Shown one piece after another: positions 29,112 to 38,700 of a stretch of 64,000 nucleotides of DNA. The notes beneath the pieces are model-generated. The model worked only from the letters and a program-made list of their open reading frames with translations, ran no database searches and was not told where the DNA came from. The stretch comes from Ruania alkalisoli (lineage in GTDB: Bacteria > Actinomycetota > Actinomycetes > Actinomycetales > Beutenbergiaceae): the NCBI RefSeq assembly GCF_014960965.1, contig NZ_CP063169.1:3071581-3135580 (forward strand), written 5' to 3'. The translations under genes were made by a program, and so were the position numbers. Within the stretch, counting starts at the first letter, position 1. Each line of letters begins with the position of its first letter.

Positions 29112-29416
29112 GAGCAGCCCCTCCCTCTAGCGTGCTGCGCCATCGCCCGCTTGTCGGGCATAGCCGATCTTTGGGTTCAATATGGACTGGACACCGCACC
29201 AGCACCTCCCACCTCGTCAGCAGGATCCTGGTGCAGACCGCTCGGCGACGAGCGATAAGTCGACTGTATAACAGACCATCCCAAAATGCGATACCGGACA
29301 CATTTACCGCAAGAGACGCATAAGCCAGCGACTACCCGACATCAAGCACCTGAACCGCGATAGCGAGCCGATAGGATCGCTCAAACCACCTGCTGGACAC
29401 TGGGGAGACACGCGCG
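29112..29416. other. Divergent regulatory gap between adhesin 1 and tetR
   Basis: 305 bp with lower GC than its surroundings and no plausible gene. It must hold the adhesin 1 promoter (minus strand) and the tetR promoter (plus strand). A GTTCAAT at 29175-29181 recurs upstream of the sigma-factor gene. I could not pick out a clear operator palindrome. Confidence 0.5.
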
Positions 29417-29992
29417 ATGATCATCAATCGAACGCATCCTGCGCCGAGCGTCCGATCCGATCTCGTCAGGACGGGGATCCGGATATTCGGTCACGTTGGC
29501 TTCGGGATCGGACTGCGCGAGATCGCTGCCGAGGCGGGCGTGACCGCTGGCTCGGTGACCTATCACTTCGGCGGGAAGGCGGGCCTGCGCTCAGCCTGCG
29601 ACCGCCAGGTCCTTGACGACACCCGCGTGCACCTGCCGATGGTGGTGTCCTCGGGCGAGCGCGAGGTGCGTCTTCGCGGCAACAGCCGGACCCACCTGCA
29701 CAATCTCCGGTATCTGATGCGCAGCCTCGCCGAGTCGACCGCACTGGTGGAGCCGCTGATCGACCTCCTCCTGGAGAGCACCCGAACCGAGGTACTCGCG
29801 CACTACCAGACAGATCAGCCGGACCCGGATGAGGTTGATGCTGCGGCGACCCGGGTCATTCGCCGGGCTCTGGGCGTAGCGATGCTCGATCACGCCCTGG
29901 CTGCCCCCCACACCGCTGAGGATCTCCGGGTCCAACTCACTGCATGGCGAGACATCGCCAGGGGAATCCTCGAATCCGATCGGTCCGAGTGA
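29417..29992 (+). CDS. TetR family regulator (copy 1)
   Basis: A 191-residue TetR-type repressor. The helix-turn-helix is LREIAAEAGVTAGSVTYHFGGKAGL, followed by a helical ligand domain. The start ATG has GGGGAG upstream. It is related throughout to the two other TetR genes in this region (shared YHFGGKxGLRxACD, then LMRSLAE or LRSLGE and a late ALGVAMLDHA or ALGATMLDF). It is divergent from adhesin 1, so that gene is the first candidate target. Confidence 0.88.
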   Translation: MIINRTHPAPSVRSDLVRTGIRIFGHVGFGIGLREIAAEAGVTAGSVTYHFGGKAGLRSACDRQVLDDTRVHLPMVVSSGEREVRLRGNSRTHLHNLRYLMRSLAESTALVEPLIDLLLESTRTEVLAHYQTDQPDPDEVDAAATRVIRRALGVAMLDHALAAPHTAEDLRVQLTAWRDIARGILESDRSE

Positions 29993-30083
29993 CGATCTCA
30001 CGCGGCACGGACAACACCCCACGGCGCTCCCCCATCACGCTTAGTCGGGACTCGATGACACGTTCAGGGATCCTCGGTTCCTG

Positions 30084-31826
30084 CTACGGGTCGACCACCT
30101 GGAACGTCACGGAGTACCAGGCTCCCTCGGCGCCGGAGTCGAGGTCCACGTAGCGGATCTCGAGTGTGGACTGCCCGACGTACTGGGGACTGCTGATGAA
30201 GTTCGTCGGCGAGCCCGTTGCTTCGTGGACGGTGGTCGCCAACGCGCCGTTCCTGCGGAACTGGATGCCCCAGCCCGAATCGGCCACCGTGGTCACGATG
30301 ATGTCGTCGATCTCGCCGTTGTTGTTGACGTCGGTGTTCTCCAGCGGCACCTCGTCGCCAGCGGAGATGCTGGTGATCTCCGGTGCCAGGAAGTCAACCG
30401 GTGCACTCGCACTGGTCGGCTCGGACTCCTGCTCGCCGTCGATCTGGCGAGCACTGAACGTCAGGCCATCACCAGCGGGCACCCCTGAAGGCAACGCCGA
30501 CCAGGTCCCGTCCGGCCCCACTGTGGTGATCGCCACGACCGTCCCCAGAGCGTCGAGCACTTCGACAGTGGCCCCGGGAACGCCCGAACCTGTCAGTTCT
30601 GGGATCGTGTGATAGCTCGATGAGCTGAATGCCACCAGAGTTGGAGGTTCCAGCGGTTCCACCGTCTCCTCAGGCGCCGCCGGCTCTTCGGGACTGGGGG
30701 CCTCCTCAGGTGTCGGTGACGGCTGCGCAGGTGCGGGTGAATTCACCGGCGGCAACGCTGTCCGATCGGATGTAGGAGCACCGGTCGGCTCGTCCGCCGG
30801 CGTGGGATCCGGTTCATCCGGCTCCGCTGGGGTGGACGGTGTGGATGGATCCCCATCGGGGGTGGCGGCTGTGTCATCCGGACTCGGGGACGGGTCAGCT
30901 GTCACGACTGGCGACGGTGCCGTTCGGGCTGGCGGCGTGGAGTCGGTCACGACGGATGGCACCACGATCACAGCAGCTGCGGCGACAACGGCTGCACCTG
31001 CGATCCACCGCCCTCGCGACTTGCCGAGCGTGAGACCGCCCTTGGCAGGGTGTCCCAGATGCGGGACAGCACCGGCCATGGCCAGGAGGAGACCCACCTG
31101 ATTGAGCCGAGCCGAGGCATGGGTCAGATCCAGCAGAATTCCTTGACAGTGGTGGCAGTCCGCGACGTGGTCCTCAACGTCGCGGGATCGGCGGGTACTG
31201 AGCTTTCCACGTTGCCACGCCGCGAGGTGCTTGACGACCTTGCTGCACTCCCGCGGGGCGCCCTCGCTGTTGACGTGCGCACCGAGCCACGCCGTGCGTA
31301 GGCGCTCTCGGGCGCGATAGGCAAGTGCCGCGGCACCACTCGCATTCAGACCGAAGCGTGAGCCGACGTCCTCGAGTGAGTGGCCCTCGACGTCGACCAG
31401 CCAGAGAACCTGACGCCACCGGTCAGGCAGCGTCCGGAAGGCCTTGGTCAGGAGCATCTGGTCGAGGACGGCACCCTCCCGGACCGATGCTCGATCGTCG
31501 AGCACGTCATAGGACTCCAGCGGCGCCTCGTGATCACGAGAGCCGATACGCAGGGCGGCACGGCGCACCGAGGTAGTGATGTAGGCGCGCACATGCTCAT
31601 TCGGCCCACCTCCTGAGCGCACCGCCTGCAGCACCTGCATGAACCCGACCTGCACGGCGTCATCGGCAGTGGTTTCGTCCAGAACGCGGCGCGCCGCAGC
31701 TACAGCAGCCGGGCGGTGGCGCTTGTATATCTCCGCGAACGCTTCAAGATCGCCGCTTCGCACGCGGTCAAGAGCCTCGGCATCGTCGATAGACGCTACC
31801 TGCGCGACGTCGGGAGCCTCATCCAC
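30084..31826 (-). CDS. ECF sigma factor fused to anti-sigma, membrane and Ig-like domains
   Basis: A 580-residue single-chain signalling protein. Residues 15-95 are sigma region 2 (DLEAFAEIYKRHRPAAVAAA) and about 125-190 are sigma region 4 (LPDRWRQVLWLVDVEGHSLEDV). A zinc-binding anti-sigma motif HVADCHHC follows near 225, then one transmembrane helix (WIAGAAVVAAAAVIVVPSVV), a 110-residue Pro/Thr/Ser/Glu linker, and a C-terminal Ig-like region (GSGVPGATVEVLDALGTVV). GTG at 31826 is chosen because AGGGAG lies six bases upstream; a GTG 21 nt earlier is less well placed. Some actinobacterial ECF groups have such fused tails. It presumably stays at the membrane until cleaved or shifted. Its target genes are unknown, but it sits among surface-protein genes. 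Confidence 0.88.
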   Translation of the reverse strand: MDEAPDVAQVASIDDAEALDRVRSGDLEAFAEIYKRHRPAAVAAARRVLDETTADDAVQVGFMQVLQAVRSGGGPNEHVRAYITTSVRRAALRIGSRDHEAPLESYDVLDDRASVREGAVLDQMLLTKAFRTLPDRWRQVLWLVDVEGHSLEDVGSRFGLNASGAAALAYRARERLRTAWLGAHVNSEGAPRECSKVVKHLAAWQRGKLSTRRSRDVEDHVADCHHCQGILLDLTHASARLNQVGLLLAMAGAVPHLGHPAKGGLTLGKSRGRWIAGAAVVAAAAVIVVPSVVTDSTPPARTAPSPVVTADPSPSPDDTAATPDGDPSTPSTPAEPDEPDPTPADEPTGAPTSDRTALPPVNSPAPAQPSPTPEEAPSPEEPAAPEETVEPLEPPTLVAFSSSSYHTIPELTGSGVPGATVEVLDALGTVVAITTVGPDGTWSALPSGVPAGDGLTFSARQIDGEQESEPTSASAPVDFLAPEITSISAGDEVPLENTDVNNNGEIDDIIVTTVADSGWGIQFRRNGALATTVHEATGSPTNFISSPQYVGQSTLEIRYVDLDSGAEGAWYSVTFQVVDP

Positions 31827-32197
31827 GATGCACTCCCTCTCACCCACCTAGGGGCGCATGCAGGCCGGAACTCATCCCTCGAATCTAACAGGATCGTTAG
31901 CCAACGTACGCACGGTAGTCCACCGGCGGGCGACGTGCATCGCGACCAGATCTGAACCAGCGTTCAATGGTCATGGCTCCGCGACCTCAATGTCACCGAC
32001 GCCAAGAAGTGCGTTCGACAACGACTAGTGAGCAAAGGGCCGAACACCCATGCATCTGATTGCTCGCCCCAGATGCACCGCAGAGTCACCATGTACTCAA
32101 AAGCGCCCTACGTCGAAACCTCACGATCGTTCAACTAACACCACACGGCTTTTCCTCATTTCATTCATCAAATACGCATCTCGACATACACAGTCGT
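31827..32197. other. Low-GC intergenic region upstream of the sigma gene
   Basis: 371 bp, clearly richer in A/T than the rest of the window, with stops in all frames and no gene. It holds the promoter of the fused sigma gene and the end of tetR copy 2. GTTCAAT occurs at 31962-31968 and 32196-32202. Confidence 0.5.
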
Positions 32198-32791
32198 TCA
32201 ATGGGTTTCTTCAGTAGCAGGCTCTCCGAGCAGATCCGGTTCTGCCAACACGCGTGCGATGAGCGGGACGAACTCCTCGTCCCACGCAACCCGGATGAAC
32301 TCGCGCACTTCGTCGGGCCCTTGCGGCCGGCGAACGGAGAAGTCGAGCATGGTCGCGCCGAGCGCGAACCGGACGACCTGACGCGCGCGGTTCAAGGTGT
32401 CGGACCCGAGCTTCTCGGCCGGGCCGAGGAGACCAGCGACATGTGTGGCAAGACGCGAGACGACCTGCCGGGCCAGCGGGGCGCCCTCCCCGAGGCTGCG
32501 CAGAACGTAGTAGACGATCGGGCTAGGGTCGCCGTCCTCGGCTATCTGAACCATCCCGTCGGACCGGAAGTGGGCAGGAAGCGCTGCATCGACAGCCATG
32601 TAAACACGTTGGTCGCACGCCTCGCGAAGCCCCTCCTTCCCGCCGAAGTGATACTGAACAATGCCGGCGGCGGCGGTAGCGCGGGTCGTGATCGTTCGGA
32701 TCCCGACGTCGAAACCCTCGCGCCCGAAGGCGTCGACGGCAACGGTGATGAGGCGTTCCTTGGTCGATGGGGAGATGCGTGGCTTGCTCAC
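32198..32791 (-). CDS. TetR family regulator (copy 2)
   Basis: A 197-residue TetR repressor-type protein: the N-terminal helix-turn-helix IRTITTRATAAAGIVQYHFGGKEGL is followed by a helical ligand-binding domain. It starts at GTG 32791. A GACGAGAGACGGA sequence lies about 10 bases upstream, and the same 13-mer stands at nearly the same distance before tetR copy 3, supporting both starts. Closest in sequence to copy 3 (KERLITVAVDAFGREGFDVGIRT against KQRLIGVAVDAFGRDGFGVGIRT), so they are likely duplicates. Several palindromes upstream may be its own operator. Confidence 0.88.
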   Translation of the reverse strand: MSKPRISPSTKERLITVAVDAFGREGFDVGIRTITTRATAAAGIVQYHFGGKEGLREACDQRVYMAVDAALPAHFRSDGMVQIAEDGDPSPIVYYVLRSLGEGAPLARQVVSRLATHVAGLLGPAEKLGSDTLNRARQVVRFALGATMLDFSVRRPQGPDEVREFIRVAWDEEFVPLIARVLAEPDLLGEPATEETH

Positions 32792-32836
32792 TGAGGATCG
32801 ATCCGTCTCTCGTCGTCGTGCTGTGCACGGCCGGTA

Positions 32837-32892
32837 GGTCGTCGACGACCGAGACAGTCTCGGCGCGACTACCCATGAGAGGCGTTCGAACG
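32837..32892. promoter_or_regulatory. Cluster of palindromes upstream of tetR copy 2
   Basis: GGTCGTCGACGACC (32837-32850) is a perfect 14-bp palindrome. It is followed at once by GAGACAGTCTC (32851-32861) and, farther on, by CGTTCGAACG (32883-32892). All lie 45-100 bp upstream of the tetR start, where an autoregulatory operator would be expected. Confidence 0.45.
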
Positions 32893-32926
32893 GTCGCTCA
32901 TGACGCGATCTTGCGAGGAAAGTTCC

Positions 32927-33922
32927 TCAGTCCGCCATCGCGACGGTGTCTTCGGCGTGCTCGGCACGGACATCACCGGTCTCGCCGTCCCGCACGGCGC
33001 GGCGGCCAAGCAGGATCGTGTAGAGCCAGTACGCAGCCAAGACCAAGGCTCCGATGGTGATCTTGACCCCGGTGGGCAGGCTTGACGGTGTCACAAATCC
33101 TTCAACGAGCCCGCTGACGCCGAGCACGACCACCAGTCCGATAGCCACGGTGAAGACGGACCGGCCCTCTTCCGCGAGAGCGCGTGATCGCGTGCGTGGT
33201 CCCGCGAATGCCCATGCGCCGAACAACCTCAGACCGGCGCCGGCGGCGATGAAGATCGCCGAGAGCTCCATCAGCCCGTGGGGAAGGATCAGCCCGAAGA
33301 ACACATCGAGGTAGCCATGCTCAGCCATGACGGCGCCCGCCATCCCGACCCCGACCGCGTTCTGCACCAGGACGAACACCGGGAAGATCCCAGTGATACC
33401 GCCGGCAATGCACTGAGCGGCGATCCAGGCGTTGTTGGTCCACACCTGGGCGGCGAAGTCGGGAGCCGGGTAGTTGGAGTAGTAGGCCGCGAAAGCCTGT
33501 TCGGCATACTGCTCTCGCTGGCTGGGAGTTCCCATCTGCGCAAGCAATTCGGGGTCGGCTGCGGCCCGTACCCCGGCCACAACGGCGACCACGCAGAAAA
33601 ACACCATGGCGGCCACCGTCAGCCATCGTGCCCGGTAGAACGCGGCCGGTAGGGAGATGACGACGAACCGGGTGATATCACTCCATGCAGGCTCGTGGGC
33701 TCCCGCGACGACGCCACGCGCACGGGCCAGCAGCCCGCTCAGGCGCGCGATGATCTCCGGATCCGGTGCGCTGGTGCGGACTTGGGAGAGGTGGGTGGCG
33801 GTGAGGCGGTAGAGCTGGATCAGTTCGTCTGCCTCAGCACCGGTGCGCCGGCGCGCGCGGGTCAGCTGGTCGAGCCGATCCCACCGCGCGGCATTGACCG
33901 CGACGAACGCATCCAGGTCCAT
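32927..33922 (-). CDS. SpoIIM-domain membrane protein
   Basis: A 331-residue integral membrane protein of the stage II sporulation protein M family. It opens MDLDAFVAVNAARWDRLDQL and has a cytoplasmic helical part (LIQLYRLTATHLSQVR), then a block of about five transmembrane helices with the conserved LPHGLMELSAIFIAAGAGLRL. Non-spore-forming actinobacteria keep this gene beside an RDD gene in divergent orientation, as here. Its role outside sporulation is unclear. ATG at 33922 is used rather than an upstream in-frame ATG that would overlap the RDD gene. Confidence 0.88.
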   Translation of the reverse strand: MDLDAFVAVNAARWDRLDQLTRARRRTGAEADELIQLYRLTATHLSQVRTSAPDPEIIARLSGLLARARGVVAGAHEPAWSDITRFVVISLPAAFYRARWLTVAAMVFFCVVAVVAGVRAAADPELLAQMGTPSQREQYAEQAFAAYYSNYPAPDFAAQVWTNNAWIAAQCIAGGITGIFPVFVLVQNAVGVGMAGAVMAEHGYLDVFFGLILPHGLMELSAIFIAAGAGLRLFGAWAFAGPRTRSRALAEEGRSVFTVAIGLVVVLGVSGLVEGFVTPSSLPTGVKITIGALVLAAYWLYTILLGRRAVRDGETGDVRAEHAEDTVAMAD

Positions 33923-33941
33923 ACCGGCTAATCTGCCATAG

Positions 33942-34979
33942 ATGAACCCTTCGGTGACGCCACCCGCACCGCCGGCGCCTGACGTGGCGGCTACGGCGGC
34001 CAACCCGTACGCCACGTCGGCCTCGCGAAGCTCGCCGCCGCGAACTTCCGCTGTCAGTTCCGGTGCTGCTGGCCCTGGCGCGCACAGGGCCGCGACTCGG
34101 GGCGGCTCTGTCCGCAGTGCTCACACTGCTGATGGCACCAACGCTCCCTCGGACCCGTTTCGTCCGGTGGGACTGCCGACGGACTTGATCGTCACCGGGG
34201 AGGCGGTGGCGCTCGAGGCACGTCCAGCGATGCTACTGAGCCGGGTCGGATCGGGGTTGATCGACCTGGCTGTGCAGGGACTCGCCGGCGTGCTGGTGCT
34301 CATCGTCGGGTTCTCGTTGGCTTCCAACGATGCCCAGTTCGCCGTCGCATGGATCCTCGCCCTCGTGACGGCCATGGTGGCCATTCCGACGGCGGTGGAG
34401 ACCATCACGCGCGGACTGTCGGCCGGCAAGGTGGCCACCGGGATCAGGATCGTGCGCGACGACGGCGGTCCGGTGCGCTTCCGGCAAGCTTTCGTTCGGG
34501 CGCTGACCGGAGCGATCGAGATCTGGGTCTCGGTCGGGTCGCTGGCGATCATCACCTCGCTGGTGAACTCGCGTGGGAAGCGCCTCGGCGATCTCCTCGC
34601 CGGGACCTATGCCGTGCGCAGCCGCGCCGGCACCGGCATGCGCGCTCCGCTGCTCATGCCCCCGGATCTGGCCGCCTGGGCTGAGCGTGCTGACATCCGC
34701 CGCCTGCCACCAGGACCAGCCCTGCACGCCCGGATCTTCCTCTCCCGCACCAACGCGATGCGCCCACAGGCCCGGCAGCAGGCGGCACACGCACTGGCGG
34801 CCGCCATCGAGCCCTACGTGGCACCACCGCCCCCGTGGGGTACACACCCCGAGCGGTTCCTTGCGGCCGTCCTGGTGGCCCGACGCGACCGGGAGTACGC
34901 AACGGCCATACGCAGGCAGGCTGCCGAGCACGAGGCTGCCGAACGGATGCGGCACCTGCCGTTTGGAGTTGCTGACTAG
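33942..34979 (+). CDS. RDD family membrane protein
   Basis: A membrane protein of 345 residues if read from ATG 33942. The RDD domain itself begins at LPTDLIVTGEAVALEARPAM (from about 34170) and has three or so helices with LIDLAVQGLAGVLVL and the typical GKRLGDLLAGTYAVR. The first 75 residues are Ala/Pro/Ser-rich with weaker GC at third codon positions, so a start near GTG 34167 is quite possible. It is divergent from the SpoIIM gene, a common pairing. A Pro-rich cytoplasmic tail ends the protein. Function unknown; RDD proteins are small membrane proteins sometimes linked to ion exchange. Confidence 0.82.
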   Translation: MNPSVTPPAPPAPDVAATAANPYATSASRSSPPRTSAVSSGAAGPGAHRAATRGGSVRSAHTADGTNAPSDPFRPVGLPTDLIVTGEAVALEARPAMLLSRVGSGLIDLAVQGLAGVLVLIVGFSLASNDAQFAVAWILALVTAMVAIPTAVETITRGLSAGKVATGIRIVRDDGGPVRFRQAFVRALTGAIEIWVSVGSLAIITSLVNSRGKRLGDLLAGTYAVRSRAGTGMRAPLLMPPDLAAWAERADIRRLPPGPALHARIFLSRTNAMRPQARQQAAHALAAAIEPYVAPPPPWGTHPERFLAAVLVARRDREYATAIRRQAAEHEAAERMRHLPFGVAD

Positions 34980-35048
34980 GTCACCGACCGGAGGCGGCAC
35001 GTGGAGCTGGGCTCACGACCTCATGGGGCAAGTTCGCGGTGGGTGCCA

Positions 35049-35630
35049 TCAGATGACGGCGTGGTCGTCGGGTCCCCGCTTGTCGTGCGCAAAGTGTGGT
35101 ACGAACTCCGTCTCCCATGCACTCTTCACAAACCGGACTGAGTCGTCCGAGCCCACCGGCTGACGCATGGCGAAGTCGAGCACCATCGCGCCCAGGCCGA
35201 ACCGGACGACCTGGCTTGCCTGTTCACGGCGCTCGTGTCCGTCCTCAGTGCTCGCGCCCAGGAGGCCATACACGTGCGACGTCAGACGCGAGACCAACTG
35301 TCGTGCTAACGGCGTTCCCTCGGCCAGGCTACGCATGCAGTAGCACAGGACCCCCTCGAAGGCACCATCCTCGGCCGCTTGCTCGCGCACCACACCCTCA
35401 GGCAGGAAGGAGACCGGCAACGCCTTGTCGATGATCGTGAGCACGTGCCTGTCGCACGCATCTCGCAGACCGTCCTTGCCGCCGAAGTGGTACTGCACGG
35501 TGCCGGCAGCTGCCGTGGCTCGCGAGGCGATGGTCCGGATCCCGACTCCGAAGCCATCACGACCGAAGGCGTCTACGGCGACGCCAATGAGCCGCTGCTT
35601 GGTTGGCGCTGACGCACGTAGATCGTCCAC
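35049..35630 (-). CDS. TetR family regulator (copy 3)
   Basis: A 193-residue TetR-type repressor with HTH IRTIASRATAAAGTVQYHFGGKDGL. GTG at 35630 lines up exactly with the start of copy 2; another GTG at 35666 would add 12 residues. The 13-mer GACGAGAGACGGA lies nine bases upstream. It is transcribed in the same direction as the sortase substrate that begins at 40233 and lies just past that gene's terminator. Together with copies 1 and 2 it forms a local family of three, suggesting duplication tied to the surface-protein genes. Confidence 0.87.
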   Translation of the reverse strand: MDDLRASAPTKQRLIGVAVDAFGRDGFGVGIRTIASRATAAAGTVQYHFGGKDGLRDACDRHVLTIIDKALPVSFLPEGVVREQAAEDGAFEGVLCYCMRSLAEGTPLARQLVSRLTSHVYGLLGASTEDGHERREQASQVVRFGLGAMVLDFAMRQPVGSDDSVRFVKSAWETEFVPHFAHDKRGPDDHAVI

Positions 35631-35701
35631 TGCTCTGGTCCGTCTCTCGTCTTGGTGCCGGAACACGGTGGTCAGGTCCCGCCGGTGCGAGTGAGATGGA
35701 C

Positions 35702-35744
35702 GGCCTGTCCTCCCCGCACCGGAAGAGTGCGGGGAGGACGGGCC
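35702..35744 (-). terminator. Terminator after LPXTG protein 2
   Basis: An 18-bp stem with one G-U type mismatch (arms 35702-35719 and 35727-35744, loop CGGAAGA) begins 29 bp past the stop codon of the large surface-protein gene at 35773. Confidence 0.8.
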
Positions 35745-35772
35745 GTCGGTCAGCCCTGGCTTGCCGCGGAGG

Positions 35773-38700
35773 CTATTCGCGGGCCCGCGCCCTGATCATC
35801 AGCGCAGCACCGATGAGCAGCAGCAACCCGGTCAGCGCCAAGGGCAACACCGGTGCAGCACCGGTGTTGGGCAGCGCGTCCCCATCGTCAGGCTCGGCCG
35901 GGACGCTCGGAGCGTCCGGCACCGTGACGTCCACACGCGCTTCGTCCTCGGCGGTGATGGCGGGCATATCGGGATCGACAGGGTGAGCGACCGTCGCGAC
36001 TGCGACGTTCTCGTATCCTTCAGTCACGTTCTCCTGAGTGATGACACGAGTGTCGCTCTCACCGGCACCGAGGGCCTCGATCTCGTAGGTGAGGTCGAGA
36101 GCCTCATCGTTGACCTGTACTCCTGTGAGGTCGCTGTTGCCGGTGTTGGTGACGGTGATCTGCCAGTAGGCCGACTCTCCGGAGGGGCGGGTGACGTCCT
36201 CGGCCCAGGGACCGTCCTCGGTGGCCGACACCTGCTTGACCACGTCGAGACCGGGCTCGACGCCGTAGTACCACGAGGAGTCCGTGCTGGTCAGTTCCTC
36301 GCCGAGCGCGCTGGTCGCGGACGCCGTGACGGTGTTCTCGTACTGACCCGCCACGGCGGTACCGGTGGCGGTCAGCTCGACCGACTCACCCGGGGCGAGC
36401 ACAGGGATCGTCTCGGTGAACACCTCGGCGCCCGAGCCGTCCACGTCGGAGACACTCACATCCGCCAGCTCGAACGAGTCGCTGGTGTTGGTCACCGTGT
36501 AGGTCCAGGTCACCTCGCTGCCCGGCACCACCTGGACACCGGGCGCCTGCTCGACGTCCTCGCCGTTGGTCGTCTTGACGACGGTCAGTCCGTTCTCACC
36601 GGCCAGGTACCAGGACGAATCACTGACCGGGTACCGGACGTCGTGAACGACCTGTCCCGATTCGTCGACGACCATCATCGTGGCCGTCACGCTGTTCTCG
36701 TACTGACCCGCCACTGCTGAATCAGTCGCTGTGAACATACGCGACTCACCTGGAGCCAGTGGTCCCGACTCGGTCGAGGACGGGGTCAAGGTGCCCTCGG
36801 TGCCGTCACCAGCGACGAAAGCGTCCTCGATCTCGTAGAAATCGAGATACGTGTTGCCTGTGTTCGTCACCTCGTACGTCCAGACGACGTCCGACCCAGT
36901 GGCCACGAGTGCACCCGGTGCGGCCTCGTACGCCATCCCGTTGGTCGTCTTCACCACCTCGGCGGCCGGTGCGCCACCGAAGTACCAGGAGGTATCGGTC
37001 GCGGTCAGGTTCTCACCACCGAGCGGATCGGTAGCCGTGGCCGTCACCGTGTTCTCGTACTGTCCCTCCACCGCGACACCGCTGGCCGTGAGCTCGACGG
37101 ACTCGCCCGCAGCCAAGGTGGCGATCGTGTCGGAGTAGACCTCAGTACCGTCGGCGTCCACGTCGACCACGGACACGTCCGTCAGGTCGAGGGTCTCGCT
37201 GGTGTTGGTCACCGTGTACGTCCAGGTCACATCGTCGCCGGAGAGGGCGAAGACGCCCGGCGCTTCTTCGACGTCCTCACCATTCGTCGTCTTCACGACA
37301 GTGAGGCCCGTCTGGTCTGCCAGGTACCAGGAGTCGTCCGAGACCGGGTCCACTGCGGGGGCGTTCGCCAGCGGCTCGCCAGCTTCGTCCACGACGACTG
37401 GAGACACGGTGACGGTGTTCTGGTACTGACCCGCCACAGCGACATCAGCAGCCGTGAACGTGCGCGAATCGCCCGGAGCAAGCGGATCCGAATCAGCCGA
37501 GGTCGGGGTGAGCATGCCGGTGGAAGCATCACCAGCGGTGTAGGCATCGGCGATGTTCGACACATCGAGGTAGGTGTTCCCCGTGTTCGTCACCACGTAT
37601 TCCCACGCCACGTCCGAGCCTGTCGCCACCAGCGCACCGGGGGCGGCGTCGTACTCGGCACCGTTGGTGGTCTTCACGACCTCCGCCGACGGGTCGGCTG
37701 AAGCGAACAAGGTGGCATCGTTCGACGTGCCCGTCACTGTGCTACCCGCGTAGCTGGCGCTGAACGTGGCGGCATTGACCCATTCGTCGAGCGCGACGGC
37801 CTCGCCGTCGAGCCGAACCGGCACCACGAGCTCCACCGAGTCACCGGAAGCGAGCTGATCGACTGACACACGCAACGCCGTCGCATCAGTGAAGTCGGTC
37901 GACCACGTGCCATCGGCAGCGCTGGTCGCGTCGGACGAGTACTCCGTGACCGACCCGGCCGGAGCCCCGGTCACGTCGCCGTCGAGCACCGCGGCGACGC
38001 CGTCGACCTCCGGGAGCAGGTCGAAGATGACCAGATCCGTCACCGTCTCCGGCAGGAAGTTCGTCATCGTCACCCGGTACGCACCCGTGCCGTCCTCGGC
38101 GAGCTCACTGCGCACACCAAAGACCTCGCCATCGGCACTGGCTTCCTTACCGGTCGCCAGTGCACCCGCCGTCACCGCAGCCGAGATGTCCTCAGCGAAG
38201 ACGATCTCGTCCAGCGGGGAGAAATCGAACACATCGTCCGCGAGTCCCGCGTCCCCCATCGGGAGGTTCTCGTAGTCCGGGTGATCGACGTGACCCCAGG
38301 CCTCCACGTCCAAACCCTCACCGTAGGCGGCCAGGGTCACCTCGACAGGGATGTCGTAGCAGAAATGCTCGCGATCCGCGTCATAGATGTCCAGGGAGTC
38401 GAGCTGATCGAGGGTGATGGTGACCACCTCGCGCAGGTTCTCCCCGTCGGTCACTGTGGACGTCGTCACGGTCGCACCGTCGCCGATCGGCGTCGCCGTC
38501 GCGTTCGCCGCGCTCACGCCGGTGGCCGCGTCGTAGGTGACACCCACCGGGAGCACCACCTCCAGGGTCCCGTTGGGGTAGTCCCGCACCGAATCCAGGT
38601 TCCAGATGCACGCCTGGTAGGTCGCCGCGCCACCGATCGCCACTGAATCCGGCGCGTCCACCGAGACGTTGACCGGCACGGCCTCAAGGATCGTCTGGGT

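Noticed and set aside
27405-29258. Long Arg/Val-rich plus-strand frame opposite adhesin 1
   Set aside because: Composition typical of antisense of a Thr/Asp-rich secreted protein; no start site or motif.
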